Shown: positions 8,138 to 15,822 of the stretch, one piece after another
Layout: every line of letters starts with the position of its first letter
How positions within the stretch are numbered: position 1 is the stretch's first letter
Assembly: GCF_004114425.1 (NCBI RefSeq)
Contig: NZ_RDQF01000029.1
Location: forward strand, 21,390-85,389
Reading direction: 5' to 3'
Length of the DNA: 64,000 nucleotides
DNA from: Bradyrhizobium vignae
Lineage (GTDB): Bacteria > Pseudomonadota > Alphaproteobacteria > Rhizobiales > Xanthobacteraceae
Position numbers and translations under genes: made by a program
Notes under the pieces: generated by a model
Told to the model about the DNA's origin: nothing
Databases searched by the model: none
Seen by the model: only the letters and a program-made list of their open reading frames with translations

Positions 8138-8806
8138 ATGGGCTACACGCTCGATTTCTCGGTGGTTTGGCACGCGATGCCCGCGCTGCTGTGGGGATGC
8201 GTGGGTACGCTGGGCCTGGCGCTTGCCGGGATGACGCTCGCAATGATGATCGGTGTCGCGGGTGTCGCGGCGCGCGATTCGAAAGCTGCGTGGTTGCGTG
8301 CTCTCGTGATCGGCTTCGTCGAGACTGTGCGCAACACGCCTTTCCTGGTGCAGATCTTTTTTCTGTTCTTCGCTCTGCCGCTGATCGGATTGAAGCTCAA
8401 TCCGACCGCCACCGCCATTATCGCACTCGGTGTCAATGGCGGCGCCTACGCCATCGAGATCATTCGCGGCGGGGTGCAATCCATTCACAAGGGCCAGGTG
8501 GAGGCCGGCTACGCGCTCGGCCTGCACAAAGGACAGGTATTCCGGTTCATCGTGCTCAAGCCTGCGCTTCGCGCGATCTATCCCTCGCTCACGGGGCAGT
8601 TCATCATGCTGACGCTGACCTCATCGATCTGTTCGGCGGTATCGGCCTACGAATTGACGTCGGTTGCGCAGCGCATCGAAAGCGACACGTTCCGCAGCTT
8701 CGAGGTCTACTTCTTCGTCACCTTCCTCTACCTCGCGATCTCCTGGCTGTTGATGCTCGGCTTCGCGGTCGTCTCTCACCGCTTCTTCTCATATCCGACA
8801 CGCTGA
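8138..8806 (+). CDS. Polar amino-acid-type ABC transporter permease (1)
   Basis: 222 residues from the ATG at 8138, preceded by GAGAGGAAACG; an upstream ATG at 8105 is less likely. It is an integral membrane protein of the HisM/GlnP family. The EAA loop linking it to the ATPase is seen as 'VEAGYALGLHKGQVFRFIVLKPAL' (two adjoining parts), and an early ETVRNTPFLVQIFF segment is typical. It pairs with the next permease gene, the binding protein at 9529 and the ATPase at 10416. Within this operon the transporter may import a hydroxylated cyclic acid rather than an amino acid; that is inference from the enzymes around it. Confidence 0.88.
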   Translation: MGYTLDFSVVWHAMPALLWGCVGTLGLALAGMTLAMMIGVAGVAARDSKAAWLRALVIGFVETVRNTPFLVQIFFLFFALPLIGLKLNPTATAIIALGVNGGAYAIEIIRGGVQSIHKGQVEAGYALGLHKGQVFRFIVLKPALRAIYPSLTGQFIMLTLTSSICSAVSAYELTSVAQRIESDTFRSFEVYFFVTFLYLAISWLLMLGFAVVSHRFFSYPTR

Positions 8807-8816
8807 GGGGGCGATC

Positions 8817-9473
8817 GTGACACCGCATTTTGGTCTTCCCGAGTTCGGCTTCCTGCTGCGCGGGCTGCAATGGACGGTGCTGCTCACGCTGGTCGCGTTT
8901 GCGGGCGGCTGCACGGCGGGGCTGGCCGTCGCCTTGCTGCGCACCTGTGGTCATAGGAGCGTGGAATGGATCACCCGCATTTACATCGGGATATTCCAGG
9001 GCACCCCGCTGCTGCTGCAGCTTTTCGTCGTGTACTACGGATTGGCGCTGACCGGGTTGAAGCTCGACGCCTTCGCCGCGGTGGCGATCGGTTTCACCGT
9101 GAATGCCTCCGCCTTCCTCGGCGAGATCTGGCGCGGTGCGATACAGGCCGTGCCGCGCGGCCAGACCGAGGCGGCGATGGCGCTTGGACTGCACTATTCG
9201 TCCCGCATGCGCGACATCGTGCTGCCGCAGGCGATCCGCATCTCGCTGCCGGCGACGATCGGTTATCTCGTTCAGCTCATCAAGGGCACTTCGCTCGCCG
9301 CCATCGTCGGGTTCATCGAACTCGCCCGCGCCGGTCAGATCGTCTCGAACCAGACCTTCCAGCCGTTGCTCGTCTTCGGCGTGGTCGGCGCAATGTATTT
9401 CATCCTCTGCTGGCCACTTTCGTGGTGGGGCAGTCGGATGGAGGCCAGGCTCGCACTGGCCAATCAAAGGTAG
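8817..9473 (+). CDS. Polar amino-acid-type ABC transporter permease (2)
   Basis: 218 residues from a GTG at 8817, ten bases after the previous permease. HisM/GlnP family, with the typical IYIGIFQGTPLLLQLFVVYYG segment split by family-conserved GTP, and the EAA loop TEAAMALGLHYSSRMRDIVL. Together with the preceding gene it forms the heterodimeric membrane channel of one importer. Confidence 0.88.
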   Translation: MTPHFGLPEFGFLLRGLQWTVLLTLVAFAGGCTAGLAVALLRTCGHRSVEWITRIYIGIFQGTPLLLQLFVVYYGLALTGLKLDAFAAVAIGFTVNASAFLGEIWRGAIQAVPRGQTEAAMALGLHYSSRMRDIVLPQAIRISLPATIGYLVQLIKGTSLAAIVGFIELARAGQIVSNQTFQPLLVFGVVGAMYFILCWPLSWWGSRMEARLALANQR

Positions 9474-9528
9474 GAACGGCGCACCTGCCCAATCAAACAC
9501 AGCCATCACCAGGAGGAGGAAACATCAG

Positions 9529-10356
9529 ATGTTATTTTGGTTCAATCGCCGCCGGCTCGGCATCGCGCTGCTGACGCTCGGGGCCGTCACCGTCGCAGGT
9601 AAAGCGCAGGCGGGCACTCTGGAAGACGTGAAGAAGAAGGGCGTCGTCGTCATCGGCATCCAGGGCGACAATCCTCCCTGGGGCTATGTCGACAGCTCGG
9701 GAAAACAGGATGGGATCGATGCCGACATGGGGCGCGCGTTCGCCGAATATCTCGGCGTGAAGGCCGAGTTCGTCCCGTTGGCCGTGGCCAATCGTATTCC
9801 GGCGCTGACCACAGGCCGCGTCGACATTCTGTTCGCAACCATGGCGATGCTGCCGGAGCGCGCGAAGGCGGTGCAGTATTCCAAGCCGTATGTCGCCAAC
9901 GAGATCACGCTTGTCGCTGCCCAGGCAACGCCAATCAACAGCAATGCCGACATGGGCAAGTACGTGATCGGCGTTCCGAGGTCATCGACGCAGGACACCC
10001 AGGTCACCAACAGCGCTCCAGCGGGCACCGAAATCCGCAGGTTTGACGATGATGCGGCGACGATCCAGGCGCTGCTCTCCGGTCAGGTGCAGGCCGTCGG
10101 CGCGAACAGCTTCTATCCGCAGCGTCTGAACGCCGCAAAGCCAGAACTGGGATTCGAGCCCAAGCTTCACTTCACCGCACTATACAACGGAGCCTGCACC
10201 CGCCTGGGCGAGAAGGAGTGGAACGAGACGGCCAACAAGTTCATCGACCAGATCAAGTCTAACGGCAAGCTGGCCGGCTTCTACTCCAAATGGATGAAGG
10301 CGCCCGTGCCGACCTTCCCGGAGTCGATCCCCGGCGTCCCCTTCACAGTCCAGTAG
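9529..10356 (+). CDS. Periplasmic solute-binding protein of the ABC importer
   Basis: 275 residues from the ATG at 9529, which follows a strong AGGAGGAGGAAAC ribosome site at 9511-9523. A signal peptide is evident (RRRLGIALLTLGAVTVAGKAQAG, cleavage near residue 28). The mature protein opens with LEDVKKKGVVVIGIQGDNPPWG, the family 3 (SBP_bac_3) pattern, and carries a GIDADMGRAFAEYLGVK lobe. It captures the solute in the periplasm. SBP_bac_3 proteins bind amino acids most often, but opines and other small polar acids also occur. The ligand here is unknown. Confidence 0.88.
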   Translation: MLFWFNRRRLGIALLTLGAVTVAGKAQAGTLEDVKKKGVVVIGIQGDNPPWGYVDSSGKQDGIDADMGRAFAEYLGVKAEFVPLAVANRIPALTTGRVDILFATMAMLPERAKAVQYSKPYVANEITLVAAQATPINSNADMGKYVIGVPRSSTQDTQVTNSAPAGTEIRRFDDDAATIQALLSGQVQAVGANSFYPQRLNAAKPELGFEPKLHFTALYNGACTRLGEKEWNETANKFIDQIKSNGKLAGFYSKWMKAPVPTFPESIPGVPFTVQ

Positions 10357-10415
10357 CCCCTGCGAGCGGCCGACGCGCGATCCGCGTTGGCCGTCGCCCG
10401 ACGGCGGAGACCAGC

Positions 10416-11162
10416 ATGCAAGACCAGATCCTGATCGAAATGAAGGGCGTTCAGAAGTGGTATGGCGGGTATCAAGCTCTCCGCAACGTCGATCTCACTG
10501 TCCGCAGGGGTGAAAAGATCGTGCTCTGCGGTCCGTCCGGTTCGGGCAAGTCGACGCTCATCCGCTGTATCAACCGCCTGGAGGCGATCCAGCAGGGCAG
10601 TATTGTTGTAAACGGACATCGGCTCGACGACAGCATCAAGGCCATCGATGTCGTACGTCAGGAAGTCGGCATGGTCTTTCAGAGCTTCAACCTTTTTCCG
10701 CATATGACCGTGTTGCAGAACTGTACACTCGCGCCCATTCGCGCACGCCGCATCGGCAGGACCGAGGCGGAGGCGACCGCGCGAAAATACCTCGAGCGGG
10801 TACGCATCGGTGACCAGGCCGAGAAGTATCCGGCTCAGCTTTCGGGAGGTCAGCAACAGCGCGTCGCGATCGCGCGCGCACTCTGCATGCAGCCCAAGGT
10901 GATGCTGTTTGACGAACCGACCTCGGCTCTCGACCCAGAGATGGTCAAGGAGGTGCTCGATACCATGATCGGCCTCGCCAACGACGGCATGACCATGATT
11001 TGCGTCACCCACGAGATGGGCTTTGCTCGCCAGGTTGCCGATCGGGTCATCTTCATGGCAGAAGGGCAGATCATCGAAGAAGGCGCGCCCGACGCTTTCT
11101 TCCGCGAACCACAGCACGCCCGCACCAAGCAGTTCCTTGGCGAGATCCTCGCCCATCACTGA
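10416..11162 (+). CDS. ABC transporter ATP-binding protein (GlnQ-like)
   Basis: 248 residues from the ATG at 10416. Walker A GPSGSGKST at residues 39-47, signature LSGGQ at 142-146, Walker B with DEPTS at 166-170, and the HEMGFARQVADR switch region that marks polar amino-acid ABC ATPases. It energises the importer encoded by the three preceding genes. Thirteen bases separate it from the dehydroquinate dehydratase gene, so transport and metabolism are co-transcribed. Confidence 0.9.
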   Translation: MQDQILIEMKGVQKWYGGYQALRNVDLTVRRGEKIVLCGPSGSGKSTLIRCINRLEAIQQGSIVVNGHRLDDSIKAIDVVRQEVGMVFQSFNLFPHMTVLQNCTLAPIRARRIGRTEAEATARKYLERVRIGDQAEKYPAQLSGGQQQRVAIARALCMQPKVMLFDEPTSALDPEMVKEVLDTMIGLANDGMTMICVTHEMGFARQVADRVIFMAEGQIIEEGAPDAFFREPQHARTKQFLGEILAHH

Positions 11163-11175
11163 ACGGAGTTCTTCG

Positions 11176-11625
11176 ATGAGTCGTCTTGTCTACGTCCTCA
11201 ACGGGCCGAATCTCAATTTGCTCGGCAAGCGCCAGCCTCACATCTACGGCCACGAGACGCTTGCGGATGTGGAGCGGGATTGTCGAGCGCTGGGCAAGGA
11301 GCTCGGCCTGGACATTCGCTTTCATCAATCCAACAGGGAATACGAGATCATCGATTGGATTCACGAGGCGCGCGAGACGGCTGCCGGTATCGTGATGAAT
11401 CCCGCAGCTTTCACCCATACGTCGGTCGCCATCCTGGATGCTCTGAACACGTTCGAGGGGACGGTGATCGAGGTGCATATTTCCAACGTGCACAAGCGCG
11501 AGGAATTCCGCCACCATTCGTTTGTTTCCAAACGAGCCGATGGGGTCATCGCAGGCTTCGGCACGCAGGGCTATCTGCTCGGCTTGCGTCGTGTGGCCAA
11601 GCTGCTCGATGAGAACAAGGGGTAG
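11176..11625 (+). CDS. Type II 3-dehydroquinate dehydratase-like protein
   Basis: 149 residues, normal length for type II dehydroquinase. Seen: NGPNLNLLGKRQPHIYG (residues 9-25), FHQSNREYEIIDWIHEA, NPAAFTHTSVAILDAL, and VHISNVHKREEFRHHS with the catalytic His. It should convert 3-dehydroquinate to 3-dehydroshikimate. Several positions differ from the usual consensus: RQP in place of REP, SNREYE in place of SN.EGE, and NPAAF in place of NPGAY. This hints at a catabolic paralogue or a shifted substrate. It lies between the ATPase and a Gfo/Idh gene in the same operon. Confidence 0.82.
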   Translation: MSRLVYVLNGPNLNLLGKRQPHIYGHETLADVERDCRALGKELGLDIRFHQSNREYEIIDWIHEARETAAGIVMNPAAFTHTSVAILDALNTFEGTVIEVHISNVHKREEFRHHSFVSKRADGVIAGFGTQGYLLGLRRVAKLLDENKG

Positions 11626-11631
11626 CATCGG

Positions 11632-12666
11632 ATGGACGCACCCGTCCGCCTGTCGGTGATGGGAGCGGGCCTCATCGGCAAACGGCATATCGAGCACATT
11701 CTCGCGCGGCCGGAGGCGGTGCTGTCGTCGATCGTCGATCCGGCGCCGGCGGCACGAGAGTTGGCGGCTGCCCTGAAGGTGGACTGGTTTCCGTCGTTTC
11801 AGGACTTGCTTTCCGGAAATCGGCCGGAGGGGGTGGTTGTCGCCACCCCCAATCAGATGCACGTTGCCAACGGCATGGATTGTATCGCGGCTCGCATCCC
11901 GGCGCTCATCGAGAAGCCGTTAGCAGACGACGTCCTCGCTGCACATGCCCTGGTCGAGGCCGCCGAGGGGGCGGGCGTGCCGCTGCTCACCGGCCATCAT
12001 CGCCGCCACAATCCGATGATCCAACGCGCCAAGGCGGAGATCGACAGCGGCCGGCTCGGCGAGATCGTGTCGGTGCATGGCATGTTCTGGCTGATCAAGC
12101 CGGACGAGTATTTCGATGTGGCTTGGCGCCGGCAGAAAGGAGCGGGGCCCGTTTTCCTGAATCTCATCCACGATGTCGACCTGCTGCGGTACCTCTGCGG
12201 GGATATCGTGGCGGTACAAGCTGCCCAATCCAATCGGCTGCGTGGAAATGCGGTTGAAGAGACAGCGGTGATCCTCCTGCACTTCGCCTCCGGCGCCTTG
12301 GGAACGGTCAATGTCTCCGATACCATCCAGTCGCCTTGGAGCTGGGAATTCACCGCCGATGAGAACCCGGCCTACAGTCATACGCAGGAGGCGTGTTACC
12401 AGATCGGCGGCACGAGGGCATCGCTGGCTATTCCGCAACTCGATCTATGGCATCACCCAAGCCAGGCCAGCTGGTGGGCGCCGATCGAGCGCGAGCGGCT
12501 GCGGTACGAGAAGGAAGATCCGCTCGGCCTGCAGATTGCCAATTTCTGCGGGGTGATCCGGGGTACGGCCGAGCCTGTGGTGAGTGGGCGCGAAGGGCTG
12601 AAAACCCTCAGAGTGATCGACGCGGTCAAACGCGCGGCGGAAACGGGGGATTTCGTATCGGTTTGA
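11632..12666 (+). CDS. Gfo/Idh/MocA family NAD(P)-dependent oxidoreductase
   Basis: 344 residues. An N-terminal Rossmann domain (VMGAGLIGKRHIEHI), then AALIEKPLADD with the family's EKP lysine, and NLIHDVDLLRYLCGD, where the His and Asp of the catalytic segment sit. The family oxidises or reduces sugars, cyclitols and related hydroxy compounds. In this operon a cyclic polyol such as quinate, or an inositol-like relative, is a reasonable substrate class, but it cannot be read from sequence. It is the last gene of the operon, starting six bases after the dehydratase gene. Confidence 0.82.
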   Translation: MDAPVRLSVMGAGLIGKRHIEHILARPEAVLSSIVDPAPAARELAAALKVDWFPSFQDLLSGNRPEGVVVATPNQMHVANGMDCIAARIPALIEKPLADDVLAAHALVEAAEGAGVPLLTGHHRRHNPMIQRAKAEIDSGRLGEIVSVHGMFWLIKPDEYFDVAWRRQKGAGPVFLNLIHDVDLLRYLCGDIVAVQAAQSNRLRGNAVEETAVILLHFASGALGTVNVSDTIQSPWSWEFTADENPAYSHTQEACYQIGGTRASLAIPQLDLWHHPSQASWWAPIERERLRYEKEDPLGLQIANFCGVIRGTAEPVVSGREGLKTLRVIDAVKRAAETGDFVSV

Positions 12667-12880
12667 TACCGGAAAGCACGGCCTTCTGTTGCAGAGTGAG
12701 CGCGCCGCGAAAACATTCGAGCGGCGTCCGGATCGTATGGATGAGGAGCAGCGGAGGCCCATTGCCGGTCTTTTGAAAGCGCACGCTGAGCTTGATGATA
12801 TCCACGATGTTGCGTGCGAGAAGCCGGACCTGCAGCCGGCACTGGCTGCCGAATAGGGCCGTGCCGGTCCCGATGATCCC
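12640..12880 (-). pseudogene. Remnant of an alpha/beta-hydrolase gene
   Basis: The 288-base gap after the Gfo/Idh gene contains no intact gene. On the minus strand one frame reads LSVRFQKTGNGPPLLLIHTI followed by RTPLECF. That matches the beginning of alpha/beta-hydrolase proteins, where a 'G.GPPLLLIH..RT' strand and oxyanion loop follows the first beta hairpin. The frame has no usable start codon and stops after about 25 further unrelated residues, with no nucleophile elbow. It is best read as a decayed fragment whose body has been lost. The borders are approximate. Confidence 0.4.
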
Positions 12881-12954
12881 ATGAATGCCCTGACGTCGAT
12901 GCCTCCGCGGAAGCGGCCCGGGCGGTCACATTCGGCGTTCATGTCCTCCGTTTT

Positions 12955-13578
12955 TCACTTCTGTCGTTTCTTCTTTTTGGCCTCGAGCAGGGTTCGCATC
13001 GCGTCGGCCCACATCGCTACAAGTCGCTCGCGTGGTCCCGCAGAGGTTCGAAGGTTCTCGGAAATCGCGAGGCCTCTGATGAAATGGAGCGTCAGCGCGA
13101 TGACGTCGTGATAGGCCTCGGAATCCGTCCACTCGCCGAAGAGCTGGACATAAACGCGCTCGAGATCGTGTCGGGCACCGCGCTCTGCCGTGGTCAATGC
13201 CTGTTTCAAGGCAGCATCCGTGCGAGCCACCGCCCAGAGCTCCAACTCGGCGAGATAGGCTGGCTGGCGCGCGGCGAATGCAAGCGCTTCGACGGCCGCA
13301 ACCAGAGTGTCAGCCGGCCCCGCGCCTGCGCGCCCCTGCGAGACGGCCTTCTTGTTCCGGCTGACGAGTTCGGCGACGCTCGCGGCCAACAGAGCGGCGT
13401 GGGTTGGAAAGTGATGGAGTAGGGCGCCGCGGCTGACTCTCGCCCGATGCTGTACCGCGAGCGTGGTCGTGCCGGCGACGCCGAGGTCGATCAGGCAATC
13501 CACGGCGGCGTTCAGAATCCGCGATCGTGTGGTCTCGGCCGCTCCGTCGAGAGCGCCGTTCTTCGCAGGTCTTGGCAT
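12955..13578 (-). CDS. TetR/AcrR family transcriptional regulator
   Basis: 207 residues with an N-terminal TetR helix-turn-helix: ILNAAVDCLIDLGVAGTTTL, then RARVSRGALLHHFPTHAALL, a canonical recognition helix with the 'G.LLHHF' form. A lysine-rich tail (KKKKRQK) closes the protein. It is divergent from the crotonase gene at 13666, and the gap contains two near-identical 18-base palindromes. It probably represses both its own gene and the crotonase gene, with an acyl-CoA as the natural inducer candidate. Confidence 0.88.
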   Translation of the reverse strand: MPRPAKNGALDGAAETTRSRILNAAVDCLIDLGVAGTTTLAVQHRARVSRGALLHHFPTHAALLAASVAELVSRNKKAVSQGRAGAGPADTLVAAVEALAFAARQPAYLAELELWAVARTDAALKQALTTAERGARHDLERVYVQLFGEWTDSEAYHDVIALTLHFIRGLAISENLRTSAGPRERLVAMWADAMRTLLEAKKKKRQK

Positions 13579-13589
13579 GCCTTCCCTCG

Positions 13590-13640
13590 ACAGTCAGCAT
13601 TGACTGTAACACGATAATCGTTACAGTCAATGCTGACTGT
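13590..13640. promoter_or_regulatory. Double palindromic TetR operator in the divergent gap
   Basis: Two 18-base palindromes, ACAGTCAGCATTGACTGT (13590-13607) and ACAGTCAATGCTGACTGT (13623-13640), each have seven-base arms ACAGTCA/TGACTGT around a four-base centre. Extended to 21 bases on each side, the two units are also perfect inverted repeats of each other around the nine-base spacer 13611-13619. The first unit begins 11 bases upstream of the TetR start at 13578 and the second ends 25 bases before the crotonase start. This geometry suits two dimers controlling both genes. Confidence 0.75.
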
Positions 13641-13665
13641 CCATACATACATCCGGGAGGTTACG

Positions 13666-14562
13666 ATGCCGAATTTCTCGACTCTCAGTATCGCAGTCCG
13701 CGAGGATGCACCGAACATCGCCCGTCTCGTCCTCGACCGCCCGGGTCGGTTCAACGCCATCGACGACGTGATGCCCGAAGAGATCCGTGCGGCGGTGGAG
13801 TGGGCGGAGAAAAACGACGACGTGCACGTCGTCGTGATCGAAGGCGCAGGTAAGGGGTTCTGCGGCGGATATGATCTCGTCGCCTACGCGGAGAGCGAGA
13901 TCGAGCACCCGTGCCAGCAGGAGAGCGAGCCTTGGGACCCCATGGTCGATTACGCATTCATGAAGAAGAACACCGAGAACTTCATGAGCTTGTGGAAGTG
14001 CTCCAAGCCGACCATCGCCAAGATTCACGGCGCGGCGGTCGCCGGGGGTAGCGATATCGCGCTCTGCTGCGACCTGATCGTGATGGCGGAGGACGCTCGG
14101 ATCGGCTACATGCCGACGCGCGTATGGGGATGCCCTACCACCGCGATGTGGACGTTCAAGCTCGGACCTGCGCGCGCCAAGGAGATGATGTTCACCGGGA
14201 ACATGATCGACGGGCGCAAGGCGGCGGAGTGGGGGCTGGCGAATGTCTGCGTTCCGGTGGAGCGGCTCGAGGCCGAGACGCGAAAGCTCGCCGACCGGAT
14301 TGCCGGCGTTCCGAAGAGTCACCTCGCCATGCACAAGATGGTCGTCAACCAGGTCATGCTGACCATGGGTCTCGAGCAGACGCAGTCGCTCGCGACGCTC
14401 TTTGACGGCATCACGCGTCACAATCCTGAGGGGTTGTGGTTCAGGCGGTACGCGCAGAAGCACGGTTTCAAGGCGGCCATCGAATGGCGTGACAGCGGCC
14501 GCCCGATCCCGGAACGCGACGAGGCACGCAGGTTGATTCACGAAATGAAGGGTATTGACTGA
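13666..14562 (+). CDS. Enoyl-CoA hydratase/isomerase (crotonase) family protein
   Basis: 298 residues from the ATG at 13666, five bases after a GGGAGG ribosome site; an in-frame ATG at 13630 lies inside the operator and is rejected. Crotonase landmarks: GAGKGFCGGYDL forming the first oxyanion-hole strand, and GAAVAGGSDIALCCDLIVMA for the second. Cys/Tyr occupy positions where classic hydratases have other residues, so the exact chemistry (hydration, isomerisation or thioester hydrolysis) is open. It is divergent from the TetR gene and probably repressed by it. Confidence 0.85.
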   Translation: MPNFSTLSIAVREDAPNIARLVLDRPGRFNAIDDVMPEEIRAAVEWAEKNDDVHVVVIEGAGKGFCGGYDLVAYAESEIEHPCQQESEPWDPMVDYAFMKKNTENFMSLWKCSKPTIAKIHGAAVAGGSDIALCCDLIVMAEDARIGYMPTRVWGCPTTAMWTFKLGPARAKEMMFTGNMIDGRKAAEWGLANVCVPVERLEAETRKLADRIAGVPKSHLAMHKMVVNQVMLTMGLEQTQSLATLFDGITRHNPEGLWFRRYAQKHGFKAAIEWRDSGRPIPERDEARRLIHEMKGID

Positions 14563-14625
14563 CGCCGTCGGGAGCGCGAGCGATGTCGGCGCCATTCATT
14601 CATCGAAGAACGTCCGGAGAAACGA

Positions 14626-15684
14626 ATGAGCATTAAGAACAGTACGTCGGATGACGTGCAGGCCTATCGCGCGGTCGAGCGGATTTATCACTCCTATCTT
14701 ACGGGTCTCATCCTACATCTCTCGTCGCGCGCCGGGGCGGCTCGCGCTGCTGAGATCGTGTTCAGAATGTTCCGCCGCCAGCAAGCGACCCATTTCGTCG
14801 CTGGCCTCAAAAAGCTCGGTTTGGACGGCTTGCCCCATGCAGTCGCCAGCGCACAGTACAACTACCTCGCCAATCAGATCGGCGGCGTAAAGGTCGAATA
14901 CGTCTATGAGAGCGACAAGAAGGCATGGATTCGTTATCCGCCTCCCCGGTGGCTTTGGTATGGTACCGCAATCTGCGGAATTCCCTCGGAAGTGTCTCGC
15001 GGGATGCTCAGGGGATGGCACGGCAACAACGGCGTGGTTCTCGGTAACCCTCGCCTGGGCTTCGTCTGCACGGGACAGACCGTCGACGGGCAGCCCGGCC
15101 TGGAGGGATATTACCGGGAGTACGATCATGAACTTTCTCCGGAAGAGCGGCTGCAATTTTCGCCCGGAGAGCGATGCCCTCCATTCAGGCCAGAACTTGC
15201 GCCACGCCTTGGCGAAACGAATTGGCCAGAAAGTCGCTTGAGAAAGGCCCTCCGCAATTACGCGATGGACTACATCACGTCGATCCTGCCTGAAATGATG
15301 TCGGTGCTCGGACCGGCCGAGGGAGGTCACCTGGGAGGTTTAGCCGCTCGATTGATCGGCATGCACACGTTCGACGATGTTGCGTCCATGCTCGGTGGAG
15401 TGGACCGAGGTGTCGCAGGTTTTGCAACCGCACTTACGAGGCTGTTACGTGGCCAAGGCGATGACGCCGAGATGCATCTTGAAGGCAGCACGGCGATCGT
15501 AAGGCAAACGACGTGGCGCCTCATGTCTGGGAGGGAGCAAATGTCTCCCGCCATATTCGATGCGTGGAATGAGCTGTGGCTGGGCGCTGCACTGGCTCAC
15601 GATCGTTTCATGCGCGTCACCCTGATCAGTCGCCGAGATGCCGGCGATCCGGTCTGGGCATGGGAGATTCGACAGGGCCATTGA
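14626..15684 (+). CDS. Uncharacterised 352-residue protein
   Basis: I do not recognise this protein. It follows the crotonase gene by 63 bases and has a good ribosome site (GGAGAAACG) before the ATG at 14626. It is soluble with no signal peptide: an N-terminal helical part, a central Tyr/Trp/Pro-rich section around residues 100-120 (RYPPPRWLWYG), and a conserved-looking C-terminal half with no metal-binding motif that I can name. The composition fits a globular enzyme or ligand-binding protein. Position suggests co-expression with the crotonase and so a link to acyl-CoA or aromatic metabolism, but this is only context. Confidence 0.6.
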   Translation: MSIKNSTSDDVQAYRAVERIYHSYLTGLILHLSSRAGAARAAEIVFRMFRRQQATHFVAGLKKLGLDGLPHAVASAQYNYLANQIGGVKVEYVYESDKKAWIRYPPPRWLWYGTAICGIPSEVSRGMLRGWHGNNGVVLGNPRLGFVCTGQTVDGQPGLEGYYREYDHELSPEERLQFSPGERCPPFRPELAPRLGETNWPESRLRKALRNYAMDYITSILPEMMSVLGPAEGGHLGGLAARLIGMHTFDDVASMLGGVDRGVAGFATALTRLLRGQGDDAEMHLEGSTAIVRQTTWRLMSGREQMSPAIFDAWNELWLGAALAHDRFMRVTLISRRDAGDPVWAWEIRQGH

Positions 15685-15822
15685 ATGAATTGACCTGAAT
15701 CAACCAGCTTGTGGGAACGCGAGCGATCCTATAATTGGGTTGGAAGCGACCTTGAACCAATTCACTTGCATGATCCTCCCGTTTTTCATGCAGTTGCGAT
15801 CGCAGGCGTGCGCTTTGGAGCA

